Below, piece after piece: positions 18,131 through 27,365 of a stretch of 64,000 nt of DNA (its first letter is position 1; the number at the start of each line of letters is the position of its first letter). The position numbers and the translations under genes were made by a program. The notes beneath the pieces are model-generated. The model was not told the origin of the DNA. It worked only from the letters and a program-made list of their open reading frames with translations, and ran no database searches. The stretch comes from Croceibacterium_A sp035626815 (lineage in GTDB: Bacteria > Pseudomonadota > Alphaproteobacteria > Sphingomonadales > Sphingomonadaceae), in NCBI GenBank assembly GCA_035626815.1, contig DASPMY010000036.1, positions 1 through 64,000 on the forward strand, written 5' to 3'.

Positions 18131-18442
18131 TCAGTGCCGCGAAGTTGACGACCCTGACATAGTCGACAGTGTCCTGAGCGTCCGTTTCGGCAGCGCCGCC
18201 ATCGCTCGCCTGAGCCTGGCCTCGTGGGCCACCTGCAACGCGACTTGCCATGCCGCGGCGAACAGCGGGTCGCGGCGCCGCAGCTTGTAGGCGGACTGGC
18301 GAGACAGCCCGACCCGGGCGCAGGCCCGGCCGACGTCGGGCTTCTCGCACAGGCATTCGAGGAATCCCATCATGCGATCGGGCGTCCACCCGTCGCTGCG
18401 CGGTGTCGATTGCGCCGCCAGGGCGATATCCTGCAGGTTCAT
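18131..18442 (-). CDS. Small helix-turn-helix-like protein of unknown function
   Basis: Predicted 103 residues, start ATG 18442 with a strong GAGGAG site upstream on the minus strand. The middle holds a helix-turn-helix-like run (VGRACARVGLSRQSAYKLRRR), similar in style to small phage terminase or regulator HTH segments. The C-terminus is short and Ser/Thr-rich. It lies directly downstream of tRNA-Leu in the opposite orientation. It could be a DNA-binding regulator or a remnant of a mobile element; nothing else nearby decides this. Confidence 0.7.
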   Translation of the reverse strand: MNLQDIALAAQSTPRSDGWTPDRMMGFLECLCEKPDVGRACARVGLSRQSAYKLRRRDPLFAAAWQVALQVAHEARLRRAMAALPKRTLRTLSTMSGSSTSRH

Positions 18443-18560
18443 GATTCGCGTCTCCTCTTGAGAACAAAAAGCGAACCAGGGCCTTTATGCACTCGCGCGC
18501 GTGTAGGAAAACGTTTTTTTCGCGGCCCATTCTCCCCGGTCCGTCGCAGGCAGGACGGCT

Positions 18561-19532
18561 TCAGTCCTTCCAGCCGGGATCGGAGTGGTACGGCACGCTG
18601 GTGCCGACCGCCTCGACCTGCTGGATCAGGTCGCCCTGGATCGAGAACGCCTCGGCCAGCAGGATGCTCGACGGGCGGTTGAACCCGGCCAGCGGGACGA
18701 CCGTGCCGTCGGGCATCGTCAGCTCGCGCTTGCAGCCGCAGTGGTCGAACACGGCCAGCGCGAACACCGCCTGGTGCTCCTCGTCGATCACCGCGAAGCG
18801 GCGATGGTGGACTTCGGTGACCACGCCGTAGAGCCCGGTCGAGAACTGCGCCTTGCAGCCCAGCGCGCCGAGATCGATGTCGCCCATGCGGATGAGGCCG
18901 GGCCGGTTGGTCGTCTGGGCGCCGTTCTCGAGCCGGTCGCAATCGTCGGTGAACGGGTAGTAGCCCTTGCCGTCGTTGTTCTCGATCGCCTCGAAGTAGT
19001 GGTTGGCGATCGTCGCCAGCTCCTCGCGCGACTTGCGCTGCTCGGGCGGCACCGAATCGGACCACAGCATCTTGGCGCCCTGGATCTGCTCGAGCACCGC
19101 GTATCCCGCGTCGTTCCACGCCGGGCCCGCGCCGACACGATAGGCGACCACCTCGACTTCGCTGATCAGCCCGGCCTCGAGCTTGACCCGGGCGCCGAGG
19201 GTGACCCCGTGGCCGTTCTCCTCAAGCGTGGCGAACACGCCGAACTGGCCGCTCGCCGGGTCGGCGATCAGCTGGCGGTAATTGCCGACCTTGCCGGCGG
19301 TCCGCCACAAGCCGTTGTCGAAGCCCATTTCCTGCCCGATCTCGGTGTAGCGGGCGTCGGGCGCGAGCGGCAGCCGCGTGGCGTCGTGCGCCACCATCGC
19401 CCTGAGCAGGCGCTCGGCCAGCTCGTCCATGCAGGCGCGCTCGCACGGTTGCGCCACCGGCTGGGCGGCGGCGGGCGCCGCCGACAGCGCGATCAGTCCG
19501 GCGGCGAGCCATCTGGCAAGCGTGGCGAGCAT
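18561..19532 (-). CDS. Secreted protein with two SnoaL/NTF2-like halves, unknown function
   Basis: Predicted 323 residues from ATG 19532, chosen because GAGGGGG lies 8-14 bases upstream and the protein then begins with a clear signal peptide (cleavage near AAAQP). The mature part has two halves that each look NTF2-like: one begins LAERLLRAMVAHDATRLP, the other ELATIANHYFEAIENND. There are cysteines in GALGCK and DHCGCK. Exported, so periplasmic or extracellular. The substrate is unknown. It is divergent from the virB operon. Confidence 0.75.
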   Translation of the reverse strand: MLATLARWLAAGLIALSAAPAAAQPVAQPCERACMDELAERLLRAMVAHDATRLPLAPDARYTEIGQEMGFDNGLWRTAGKVGNYRQLIADPASGQFGVFATLEENGHGVTLGARVKLEAGLISEVEVVAYRVGAGPAWNDAGYAVLEQIQGAKMLWSDSVPPEQRKSREELATIANHYFEAIENNDGKGYYPFTDDCDRLENGAQTTNRPGLIRMGDIDLGALGCKAQFSTGLYGVVTEVHHRRFAVIDEEHQAVFALAVFDHCGCKRELTMPDGTVVPLAGFNRPSSILLAEAFSIQGDLIQQVEAVGTSVPYHSDPGWKD

Positions 19533-19669
19533 CGTCGGATCCCCCTCATGCAACTCGGCCGCAGCGCCCGGCCGTTGGCGCCTGTTCGAGGTCATAAGTG
19601 GCGGGCTGCGGCAGTCAACACGGCGCCGCCGCGTGGGTGCGCCAAGGCTGGACGCAACTGCGATTCCGG

Positions 19670-19699
19670 TTGATTTCCGGGGTTTTCCGCCGTCACTAT
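19670..19699 (+). promoter_or_regulatory. Candidate promoter for the virB operon
   Basis: TTGATT at 19670-19675 and CACTAT at 19694-19699 with an 18-base spacer, about 50 bases before the virB3 start. Both boxes are imperfect, but this is the only AT-richer stretch in the 218-base gap 19533-19750, which otherwise holds a GC-rich hairpin (CCGCCGCCCGGCGGCGG) near 19715-19735 and no gene. Confidence 0.4.
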
Positions 19700-19750
19700 G
19701 CTAGGCTGGATTCGTTCCGCCGCCCGGCGGCGGCATTGAGGGGAGGCTTT

Positions 19751-20038
19751 ATGGCTGGCGAGCTGCGGCGCGACACGCTGTTCGTGGCGCTCACCCGGCC
19801 GCAGATGTTCGCCGGCGTGACTTACAGCTTCTTCGTCATCAATGCCGTGCTGGCAGTCGAACTTTTCTTGATTTTCAAGAGCTTCTGGGTGCTGCTGATC
19901 GCGGTCGCGGTGCATTTCGCGGGGATGGTCGCGTCGCTGCGCGAGCCGCGGATAGTCGATCTGTGGCTGACCCGCGTGCGCAATTGCCCGCGGGTCAAGA
20001 ACCACAAGTACTGGCGATGCAACTCCTACCGCCCGTGA
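19751..20038 (+). CDS. virB3: Type IV secretion system protein VirB3
   Basis: Small inner-membrane component of the secretion channel, 95 residues with GGGAGG 5-10 bases before the ATG. The N-terminus (DTLFVALTRPQM) is the VirB3 signature, followed by two membrane helices (about residues 22-60) and the end domain with a REPRIVDLWL block. It opens the operon and its stop overlaps a possible virB4 start. No pilin gene precedes it. Confidence 0.92.
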   Translation: MAGELRRDTLFVALTRPQMFAGVTYSFFVINAVLAVELFLIFKSFWVLLIAVAVHFAGMVASLREPRIVDLWLTRVRNCPRVKNHKYWRCNSYRP

Positions 20039-22389
20039 ACCGCGAGGCCGATCCGCGGCGCGAGCAGCCCGCGGGGGCGCACTTGCCGTACGCGCGCCAC
20101 GTCGACGGGCAGACGCTCGAACTGCGCGACGGCCTGCTGATGCAGACGATCCACCTCGGCGGCCTGCTGTTCGAAACCGCCGACAGCGACGAGCTCAACT
20201 ACCGCGCCGAGCTGCGCGATGCGATGCTGCGGGCGATCGGCTCGTCGCGCTTCGCGCTCTATCATCACGTCATCCGCCGCCGGGCCGACGTCGCGCTCGA
20301 TGGGCGCTACGCCGACGATTTCTCGCGCCAGCTCGACCGCCGCTGGCGCGAGCGGCTTGCCGGCAAGCAGATGTACGTCAACGAGCTGTTCGTGACGATC
20401 CTGCGCCGGCCGCTGCAGGGCCGGCTCGGCTGGGCCGACCGGCTGCAGGGCCTGTTCGCCCGCGCCAACGAGGCGAGCGAGGCCGCCTTCGCCGCCGAGA
20501 AGCGCTCGCTCGATGCCGCGCGCGAGGCGCTGATGGCGGCGCTGAGCCAGTATTCGCCGCGCGTGCTCGGCGTTTACGAGACCGCCGACGGCCACCGCTC
20601 CGAGCCGCTCGAGCTGCTGTCGTGCCTGTTCAACGGCGAAATGCGCCCGGTCGGGTTGCCGCACGGCGACCTCGGCCTGCACGTGCCGTGGCGGCGGGCG
20701 AGCTTCGGGCAGGACACCGTCGAGCTCGGCCCGGCCGGGCCGCTGCCGCGCAAGTTCGTCGGGCTGGTGTCGATCAAGGACTACCCGGGGCAGACGATGC
20801 CGGGGATGTTCGACGAGCTCTACCGCCTGCCGTTCGAGATGACCGTCAGCCAGAGCTTCGCCTTCGTCGAGCGGACGCAGGCGCTCGGGCGGATGAACCT
20901 GGCGCTGCGGCGGATGCGCTCGGCCGAGGACGAGGCGATCAGCCTGCGCGGCGAGCTGGTCCAGGCCAAGGACGACGTTGCCGCCGGGCGTGCGGCGTTC
21001 GGCGAGCACCACACGACCATCGCCGTCGAGTCGGACGACCTCGACCGGCTCAACCATCACGTCGCCGAAGTGATCGCCATGCTCGGCGACCTCGGCATCA
21101 ACGCGGTGCGCGAGGACGTCGCGCTCGAGCCGGCGTTCTGGGCGCAGTTTCCCGGCAACTTCAAGTTCATCGCCCGCGAGGGCCTGGTCTCGACGCGCAA
21201 CTTCGCCGGGCTCGCCAGCCTGCACAACTTCCCCGTCGGCCAGGCGCGCGGCAACCACTGGGGCGACGCGGTGACGCTGTTCGAGACCACCGCGGCCGGG
21301 CCCTACTTCTTCAACTTCCACCACCACGACCTCGGGAATTTCACGGTCATCGGCCCGTCGGGCTCGGGCAAGACGGTGGTGATGAACTTCCTGCTGGCGC
21401 AGGCGCGCAAGTTCGCCCCGCGGATCATCTTCTTCGACAAGGACCGCAGCGCCGAGCTGTTCATCCGCGCGATCGGCGGCCAGTACGACCGGCTGCGCCC
21501 CGGCGAGCCGTCGGGCCTCAACCCGCTGCAGCTGCCCGACACGCCCGCGAACCGGGCGTTCCTGCTCGAATGGTTCGGGCTGATGGCCGGCGGCCTCGAC
21601 AGTGAGGAATCGGAGCAGGTCGGCGATGCGATCGAGGCGAGCTACGCCGAGCCGCAGGCGCGCCGCCGGCTGCGCTACATGGTGGAGCTGTTCCGCGGCT
21701 ATGGCCGGCCGCACGCGGGCGATCTCTATTCGCGGCTCAAGCCGTGGTGGGGCTCGGGGGACCGCGCGTGGCTGTTCGACAACGAGCGCGACCGGACCGA
21801 CCTCGAGGCGGACACCGTCGGCTTCGACATGACCGCGGTGCTCGACGATCCGCGCACCCGCACCCCGGCGCTGTTCTACTTCTTCCACCGCGTCGAGGAA
21901 CGGCTCGACGGGACGCCCTCGATCATCGTCGTCGACGAAGGCTGGAAGGCGCTCGACGACGAGGTCTTCGTCCGCCGCATCAAGGACTGGGAAAAGACCA
22001 TCCGCAAGCGCAACGGCGTGGTCGGCTTCGCCACCCAGAGCGCGCAGGACGCGCTCGAGAGCAAGATCAGCAGCGCGATCATCGAGCAGGCCGCGACGCA
22101 GATCTTCATGATCAACCCGAAAGGCCGGGCCGAGGACTACATCAACGGCTTCGGGCTGACGCCGCACGAGTTCGAGCTGGTCCGCACGCTGCCCGACAGC
22201 TCGCACTGCTTCCTGATCAAGCACGGCAAGGAAAGCGTCGTCGCGCGGCTCGACCTGACCGGCGAGCAGGAGCTGCTGACGATCCTCTCGGGCCGCGAAA
22301 GCACCGTCCGGCTGTTCGACAGCCTGGTCGAGAACGACGGCGACCCGCCCACCGACTGGATGTCGCGCCTGCTGCAGCAGGCCGCCTGA
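20017..22389 (+). CDS. virB4: Type IV secretion ATPase VirB4
   Basis: Cytoplasmic ATPase that powers assembly of the channel and pilus, about 790 residues. Two starts are possible: ATG 20017, inside virB3, or GTG 20035, overlapping the virB3 stop as GTGA like many junctions here. Walker A GPSGSGKT is at about residues 446-453 and Walker B is in SIIVVDEGWKAL. The N-terminal CagE/TrbE domain is present. The length is normal for VirB4, so no VirB3 fusion. Confidence 0.95.
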   Translation: MQLLPPVNREADPRREQPAGAHLPYARHVDGQTLELRDGLLMQTIHLGGLLFETADSDELNYRAELRDAMLRAIGSSRFALYHHVIRRRADVALDGRYADDFSRQLDRRWRERLAGKQMYVNELFVTILRRPLQGRLGWADRLQGLFARANEASEAAFAAEKRSLDAAREALMAALSQYSPRVLGVYETADGHRSEPLELLSCLFNGEMRPVGLPHGDLGLHVPWRRASFGQDTVELGPAGPLPRKFVGLVSIKDYPGQTMPGMFDELYRLPFEMTVSQSFAFVERTQALGRMNLALRRMRSAEDEAISLRGELVQAKDDVAAGRAAFGEHHTTIAVESDDLDRLNHHVAEVIAMLGDLGINAVREDVALEPAFWAQFPGNFKFIAREGLVSTRNFAGLASLHNFPVGQARGNHWGDAVTLFETTAAGPYFFNFHHHDLGNFTVIGPSGSGKTVVMNFLLAQARKFAPRIIFFDKDRSAELFIRAIGGQYDRLRPGEPSGLNPLQLPDTPANRAFLLEWFGLMAGGLDSEESEQVGDAIEASYAEPQARRRLRYMVELFRGYGRPHAGDLYSRLKPWWGSGDRAWLFDNERDRTDLEADTVGFDMTAVLDDPRTRTPALFYFFHRVEERLDGTPSIIVVDEGWKALDDEVFVRRIKDWEKTIRKRNGVVGFATQSAQDALESKISSAIIEQAATQIFMINPKGRAEDYINGFGLTPHEFELVRTLPDSSHCFLIKHGKESVVARLDLTGEQELLTILSGRESTVRLFDSLVENDGDPPTDWMSRLLQQAA

Positions 22390-22392
22390 CCC

Positions 22393-23598
22393 ATGGCCTG
22401 CCCGGCAGTCACCACCGGCGGCGAATTCCTCGTCCGCACGCTCGCGCACCTCGATTGCCAGGCGCAGACGCTCGGCAGCTTCGGCTTCCAGTCGCTGGCC
22501 GCGCCCGGCTCGCCCGCCGCGCTGGTGCTGACGGCGCTGCTGACGCTGTTCGTCGCGATCTACGGCATCCGGCTGCTGTTCGGCCCCGGCGACGAGCCGC
22601 GCGACCTGATCACCGCGGTGCTCAAGGTCGGCATCGTGCTGACGCTGGCGGTCAGCTGGCCGGCGTGGCGCACGCTCGCCTACGACACCGTGCTGTACGG
22701 CCCGTCGGAAGTCGCCGCGGCGGTCATGCCGGGAACGATGCCGGCGCCGAACGCCGGGCTGCCGCAACGGCTCCAGGGGCTCGACACCGGGCTGGCCGCG
22801 ATCACTTTCGTCGGCACCGGCCGGCTGGTCGGCGAGACGTTCGACGCCCAGACGGCGCGCGAGTTCCAGTCGATCGCGCTCGGCGACAGCGAGGGCTACG
22901 GCTGGGCGCGGCCGGTGTTCCTGGCCTCGACGATCGGCGCGCTCGGGGTGTTGCGCATCGGCGGCGGGCTGCTGCTGGCGCTGGCGCCGCTGTTCGCCGG
23001 GCTGCTGTTGTTCGACCTGACGCGCGGGCTGTTCGCCGGGTGGCTGCGCGGGCTCGCGTTCGTCGCCGTGGCCTCGCTCGGCGTCACGCTGCTGCTGTCG
23101 GTGCAGGTCGCGGTGATGGAGCCGTGGCTGGTCGACGTGCTCGCCCGGCGCCAGGCCGGCGTCGTCACGCCGACCGCGCCGACCGAAGCGCTCGCGCTCA
23201 CCGTGGCCTTCGCCATCGCCCTCTCGGGGATGCTGTTCCTGCTGGCGCGGGTCGCGTTCCAGAACGCCTGGCCGCTCCGCCAGGGGATCGTCGCGCGCCC
23301 TGCCCCGCCCGCCCCGGCGCGCGAGGCGATCCAGTGGCGCCCGCTCGGGGGCGCCGAGATCCCGGTCCATTCGCGCGCGCTGGCAATCAGCGAGAGCGTC
23401 TCGACGACCGTGCGGCGCGAGCGCGGCGCGGCCGGCGGCATCGACCCGGTCCGCCGGATCGAGATGATCACGCGGGGCGAGGCCCCGCGCGAGGCGGGCG
23501 GGGCCGGCGCGACCGCCGCCGAGCCGCTCGGCAGCGGCTATCGCCGCACCGGGCGGCGCGAGACGGGCTCGCAGCGCAGCCGGGATGAGCGCGGATGA
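22393..23598 (+). CDS. virB6: Type IV secretion system protein VirB6 (TrbL/VirB6 family)
   Basis: Polytopic inner-membrane channel component, 401 residues. Multiple hydrophobic helices occupy about residues 35-105 and 175-300 (for example ALVLTALLTLFVAIYGIRLL and FAGLLLFDLTRG). The C-terminal ~100 residues are hydrophilic and Arg/Ala-rich. It starts 3 bases after virB4 and overlaps virB8 by 4 bases. The assignment rests on topology and position as well as on weak family similarity, as usual for VirB6. Confidence 0.9.
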   Translation: MACPAVTTGGEFLVRTLAHLDCQAQTLGSFGFQSLAAPGSPAALVLTALLTLFVAIYGIRLLFGPGDEPRDLITAVLKVGIVLTLAVSWPAWRTLAYDTVLYGPSEVAAAVMPGTMPAPNAGLPQRLQGLDTGLAAITFVGTGRLVGETFDAQTAREFQSIALGDSEGYGWARPVFLASTIGALGVLRIGGGLLLALAPLFAGLLLFDLTRGLFAGWLRGLAFVAVASLGVTLLLSVQVAVMEPWLVDVLARRQAGVVTPTAPTEALALTVAFAIALSGMLFLLARVAFQNAWPLRQGIVARPAPPAPAREAIQWRPLGGAEIPVHSRALAISESVSTTVRRERGAAGGIDPVRRIEMITRGEAPREAGGAGATAAEPLGSGYRRTGRRETGSQRSRDERG

Positions 23599-24347
23599 AC
23601 GAGATGAGCGACGAAAGCCTCGAGGAGTACTATCGCGAGGCCGAGACCTGGTCGCACGACCGGCAGCGCGCCGCCGACCGCTCGGTGCGCATCGCGTGGA
23701 TCGTCGCCGGGGTGGCGGCGCTGGTCGCGCTGATCGAGGCGGCTGCGCTGTTCCTGCTGATCCCGCTCAAGCGCGACGTGCCGTACACGCTGCTGGTCGA
23801 CCGCCAGACCGGCTACGTCCAGGCGCTGCGGCCGTTCGCGGAAGAGCGCATCAGCGCCGATTCCGCGCTGACCCGGTCGTTCCTCGTGCAGTACGTGATC
23901 GCCCGCGAAAGCTTCGACAGCGACAGCCTGCAGGAGAGCTACCGCAAGGTCGGGCTGTGGTCGGCGGGCGACGCGCGCGAGCGCTATGTCGCGGCGATGA
24001 GCGCGACCAACCCGCAGAGCCCGCTCGCCACCCTGCCGCGGCGGGCGACGGTCGACGTGACGATCCGCAGCGTGACCTCGCTGTCGCCGAGCTCGGCGAT
24101 GGTGCGCTTCTCGACCGTGCGCACCGACCCCGGCGGGCGGCCGCAAATGGCGCAGAACTGGGCCGCGGTGATCTCGTTCCGCTATTCGGCCGCGGGCATG
24201 AGCGAGGCCGACCGGCTGACCAACCCGCTCGGCTTCCAGGTCACCCGCTACCGCCGCGATGCCGAGACGCTGCCCGAGGCCGCCGTCCGCGGCCTGCCGG
24301 AAGCCGAGCCGATTCCGACGACCGTCGAAGCCGGACCGGCCCGGTGA
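23595..24347 (+). CDS. virB8: Type IV secretion system protein VirB8
   Basis: Bitopic inner-membrane assembly factor, 250 residues. A short cytoplasmic N-terminus (SLEEYYREAETW, typical of VirB8) is followed by one helix (about residues 33-55) and a periplasmic NTF2-like domain. There, FLVQYVIARESFD and YVAAMSATNPQSPL match the family. No separate virB7 lipoprotein is found between it and virB9; the stop and the virB9 ATG share one base. Confidence 0.94.
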   Translation: MNEMSDESLEEYYREAETWSHDRQRAADRSVRIAWIVAGVAALVALIEAAALFLLIPLKRDVPYTLLVDRQTGYVQALRPFAEERISADSALTRSFLVQYVIARESFDSDSLQESYRKVGLWSAGDARERYVAAMSATNPQSPLATLPRRATVDVTIRSVTSLSPSSAMVRFSTVRTDPGGRPQMAQNWAAVISFRYSAAGMSEADRLTNPLGFQVTRYRRDAETLPEAAVRGLPEAEPIPTTVEAGPAR

Positions 24348-25030
24348 TGCGGCTCGCCGTCGCCCTGCTGCTGAGCCTGGCGCCCGCCGCAGTCGCGGCG
24401 CAAGTCGCGCCGACGCCGGGCTTCGACGATCCGCGACTGCAGACCGTGGCCTACGATCCCGCCCGCCCGGTGCGGCTGGTGGCGTTTCCGGGCGCCAACC
24501 TGACGGTGATCCTGATGCCCGGCGATCGCATCGCGCAGACGGTGATCTCGGACCCGAGCGCGTTCGACGTCAAGGTGACCGGCGCGCAGGACAGCCTCAA
24601 CATCGCGGCCTTGCGGCCCGATGCCGCCGCCACGCTGCTCGTCGACACGCCGCTGCGCCGCTACGAGTTCGACCTCGACACCGGCGACGGGCTCGCCGCC
24701 GCCTATGTCGTGCGCTTCGTCGATCCGACCGGGGTCGCGCGCCCGGCGCCGGTGCCGCCGGCGCAAGCCTTGACCGGCGAATACCGGCTGTCGGGCGAGG
24801 AAACGCTGCTGCCGACGCGCATCGGCGACGACGGCGAGCGCACCTACATCGAGTGGGGCAAGTACCAGTCGCTCCCGGCGGTGTTCGGCATCGGCAACAC
24901 CGGGCAGGAGGAAGTGGTCGACGGCTACATGCGCGAAGGCGTGTTCACCATCGATCGGGTCTATGGCGAGCTGGTCTTCCGGGTCGACAAGAAACGCGCC
25001 CGCGCGCGGCGCCGCGGGGGGCTGGGATGA
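24347..25030 (+). CDS. virB9: Type IV secretion system protein VirB9
   Basis: Outer-membrane core-complex subunit, 227 residues with an N-terminal signal peptide (RLAVALLLSLAPAAVAAQ). The mature part has the VirB9/CagX features: an early VAYDPARPVRL strand, PGDRIAQTVISDPSAF, and the C-terminal beta-domain ending with YGELVFRVDKK. Its stop overlaps the virB10 start as ATGA. Confidence 0.94.
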   Translation: MRLAVALLLSLAPAAVAAQVAPTPGFDDPRLQTVAYDPARPVRLVAFPGANLTVILMPGDRIAQTVISDPSAFDVKVTGAQDSLNIAALRPDAAATLLVDTPLRRYEFDLDTGDGLAAAYVVRFVDPTGVARPAPVPPAQALTGEYRLSGEETLLPTRIGDDGERTYIEWGKYQSLPAVFGIGNTGQEEVVDGYMREGVFTIDRVYGELVFRVDKKRARARRRGGLG

Positions 25031-26073
25031 GCGAAGCGGTAGCCACGGCGAACGGCGCGCCGGACGCGGTGCGGCCGGTGGTGCGCACGGCGGAGTCGGG
25101 CAATCTCGGGCTGTGGCTGTTCGGCGCCGTGCTGCTGCTCGCCGGCTTCCTGGTCTTCCAAATGCTCGACAGCCGGCGCCAGGAGCTGGCGCAGGCGGGA
25201 ACCGCGCCCGGAACCGAAGGCGGGCTCATCGCCGCGCCGCCGCCGCTGTCGCTGCCGCCGGCCTATGGCGAGCCGCTGCTCGACGCCGAGCGCCCGCTCG
25301 CCCGGGCCGTCCGCCTGCCCTTGCCGAGCCAGGGCGCGGTGCCGCCGCCGGCGGTGGTGACGCGGGTGGTCGAGCGTCCCGCCCAGCTTGGACCCGACGA
25401 GCTCGCGACCATTCGCGCCAATCAGATCGCCGCGATGGGGCCGCCGCCGCAGCCGGAGGCGTTCGCGCCGACGGTTCCGCCGCCGCCCGTCGCCGGCGGC
25501 GACCGGGTGAGCGCCGGGCGCCTCGCCAATCCCTCGTTCACCGTGCCCAAGGGCACGATCGTCGCCGCGGTGCTCGAGACAGCGCTCGACTCCTCGCGGC
25601 CCGGCGCGGTCCGGGCGATCGTCTCGCGCGACGTGAAGAGCTTCGACGGCAGCCGGGTGCTGATCCCGCGCGGCAGCCGGCTCTACGGCGAGTACAACGC
25701 CGACGTGTCCGCCGGCCAGAAGCGCGCGCTGATCCGCTGGCAGCGGCTGACGCGGCCCGACGCGGTGATCGTCAACCTCGATTCGCCGGCCGCCGACCCG
25801 CTCGGCCGCGCCGGGGTCGAGGGCAAGGTCGACAGCCATTTCTTCGCCCGCTTCGGCTCGGCGATCCTGCAATCGGTACTCGACATCGGCGTCGGGCTGG
25901 CGACCCGCTCGGTCAACGACGACGCGGTGATCGTTGCGCTCCCCGGCAGCACGCAGCAGGTCACCGGGCAGCTGCAGCCGGCGCAAGTCCAGCCGACGCT
26001 GCGGGTGCGGCAGGGCACCAGCGTCTCGGTGTTCGTGCAGCGCGACCTGGACTTCTCGACCGTTGACCGCTGA
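25027..26073 (+). CDS. virB10: Type IV secretion system protein VirB10
   Basis: Spans inner and outer membranes and senses ATP use. Predicted 348 residues: cytoplasmic N-terminus, one membrane helix (about residues 30-50), a Pro-rich linker (about 65-165) and the C-terminal TrbI domain. The domain carries TVPKGTIVAAVLETALDS and SRLYGEYNADVSAGQKRALIRW, both family hallmarks. The end overlaps virB11 by 11 bases. Confidence 0.95.
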   Translation: MSEAVATANGAPDAVRPVVRTAESGNLGLWLFGAVLLLAGFLVFQMLDSRRQELAQAGTAPGTEGGLIAAPPPLSLPPAYGEPLLDAERPLARAVRLPLPSQGAVPPPAVVTRVVERPAQLGPDELATIRANQIAAMGPPPQPEAFAPTVPPPPVAGGDRVSAGRLANPSFTVPKGTIVAAVLETALDSSRPGAVRAIVSRDVKSFDGSRVLIPRGSRLYGEYNADVSAGQKRALIRWQRLTRPDAVIVNLDSPAADPLGRAGVEGKVDSHFFARFGSAILQSVLDIGVGLATRSVNDDAVIVALPGSTQQVTGQLQPAQVQPTLRVRQGTSVSVFVQRDLDFSTVDR

Positions 26074-27052
26074 CGCCGATCTCGCGCCGGCGGGCTATTT
26101 CCTCGACAGCCTGCTCGCCCCGCTGGTCACGTGGCTGACGCGCGACGACGTGACCGACATCTACGTCAACCGCGCCGGCGAGGTGTGGATCGAGACTCTC
26201 GGCGGGGAGATCGAGGCGCTGCCGTGCCCGGCGCTGACCGAGGCGGTGCTCGCCCGCCTGTCGCGGCAGATCGCCGCGGCGAGCGCGCAGGGCATCAGCC
26301 GGGCGCATCCGCTGCTGGCGGCGAGCCTGCCCGACGGCTCGCGCGTCCAGGTCGCCGGTCCGCCGGCGACCCGCGGCGGCCACGCGCTCGCCATCCGCCG
26401 CCACGTCGCCGCGCGGCTGTCGCTCGAGGACTACGAGGAGGCCGACGCGTTCGCCGAGGCGAGCACCGCCCCGGTCGCGCTGGAGCGCGAGGATCGCGTC
26501 GAGCCGGTTCCGCCGGACGAGGTACGCGAGGTCCTCCGCGACGCGGTGCGCACCAAGCGCAACATCCTCATCGCCGGCGGCACCTCAACCGGCAAGACGA
26601 CGTTCCTCAACGCCCTGCTGCGCGAGATCCCGGCCGAGGAGCGGTTGATCCTGATCGAGGATACGCCCGAGCTCGAGCTGACGCACCGCAACTCGATCGG
26701 CCTGCTCGCCGCGCGCAGCACGCTGGGCGAGGCCGACGTCCGCGCCGAGGATCTGCTGATGGCGGCGCTGCGCATGCGGCCCGACCGGATCATCCTCGGC
26801 GAGCTGCGCGGGCCCGAGGCATTCACGTTCCTGCGCGCGGTCAACACCGGCCACCCCGGCTCGATGACGACGATCCACGCCGACAGCCCGGTGCGGGCGA
26901 TCGAGCAGCTCGCGCTGCTGGTGCTCCAGGCCGGCTCCCGCCTCGGCCGCGACGACGTGCGCCACTATGCCCGCGAGAGCATCGACGTGTTCGTCCAGCT
27001 CGAGCGGCAGGCCGGGCGGCGCAAGGTGGCGCAAGTGCTGGTGCGGGACTGA
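26063..27052 (+). CDS. virB11: Type IV secretion ATPase VirB11
   Basis: Hexameric traffic ATPase, 329 residues from TTG 26063, the only start in frame near the end of virB10. The N-terminal domain has DDVTDIYVNRAGEVW. Walker A is GGTSTGKTT at about residues 173-180, followed by LILIEDTPEL, the Walker B region ILGELRGPEAF and TGHPGSMTTIHAD. All are standard for VirB11, so the ATPase should be active. Confidence 0.95.
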   Translation: MTADADLAPAGYFLDSLLAPLVTWLTRDDVTDIYVNRAGEVWIETLGGEIEALPCPALTEAVLARLSRQIAAASAQGISRAHPLLAASLPDGSRVQVAGPPATRGGHALAIRRHVAARLSLEDYEEADAFAEASTAPVALEREDRVEPVPPDEVREVLRDAVRTKRNILIAGGTSTGKTTFLNALLREIPAEERLILIEDTPELELTHRNSIGLLAARSTLGEADVRAEDLLMAALRMRPDRIILGELRGPEAFTFLRAVNTGHPGSMTTIHADSPVRAIEQLALLVLQAGSRLGRDDVRHYARESIDVFVQLERQAGRRKVAQVLVRD

Positions 27053-27056
27053 GCCG

Positions 27057-27365
27057 ATGGCCGTCGCGCCCTCGTTGTTCGCCGCGCCGCCGGCCGCCGT
27101 GCTGCCGACCGCCTCGGACTGGGTCACCGGGACGCTGTTCGGTGGCATGGCGACGATCCTGTGCGTGCTGGCGATCGCCTTCGTCGGGCTGATGCTGATG
27201 ACCGGACGCTTCGCCATCCGCGACGGCGCGCGGGTGGTGATCGGCTGCTTCGTGCTGCTCGGCGCGCCGCTGATCGCCGCCGGGTTGCGCGCGGCCGCCG
27301 ACGAGGCGGCGCTGCCGCCGGTCGCGCTGGTCCCGGCCGAGCCCGTGCCGGCCGACGGGCTCTAG
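27057..27365 (+). CDS. virB2: TrbC/VirB2-like pilin protein, last gene of the virB operon
   Basis: Predicted 102 residues from ATG 27057, 4 bases after the virB11 stop. It has two hydrophobic helices (LFGGMATILCVLAIAFVGLM and VVIGCFVLLGAPLIAAGL) with a short positively charged loop containing GRFAIRDGA, which is the VirB2/TrbC layout. Its N-terminus is less signal-like than usual. In the standard order virB2 precedes virB3, so the 3' position is unusual. Its stop shares CTAG with the convergent TonB receptor gene. Confidence 0.82.
   Translation: MAVAPSLFAAPPAAVLPTASDWVTGTLFGGMATILCVLAIAFVGLMLMTGRFAIRDGARVVIGCFVLLGAPLIAAGLRAAADEAALPPVALVPAEPVPADGL

Noticed and set aside
20026..23370. 1100-codon leftward open frame opposite virB4 and virB6
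   Set aside because: Low-complexity translation without motifs, spanning two well-supported genes; a GC artefact.
17967..27365. Integrative element inserted at tRNA-Leu carrying the virB genes
   Set aside because: No integrase, relaxase or coupling protein is seen, and no convincing direct repeat of the tRNA 3' end was found downstream.
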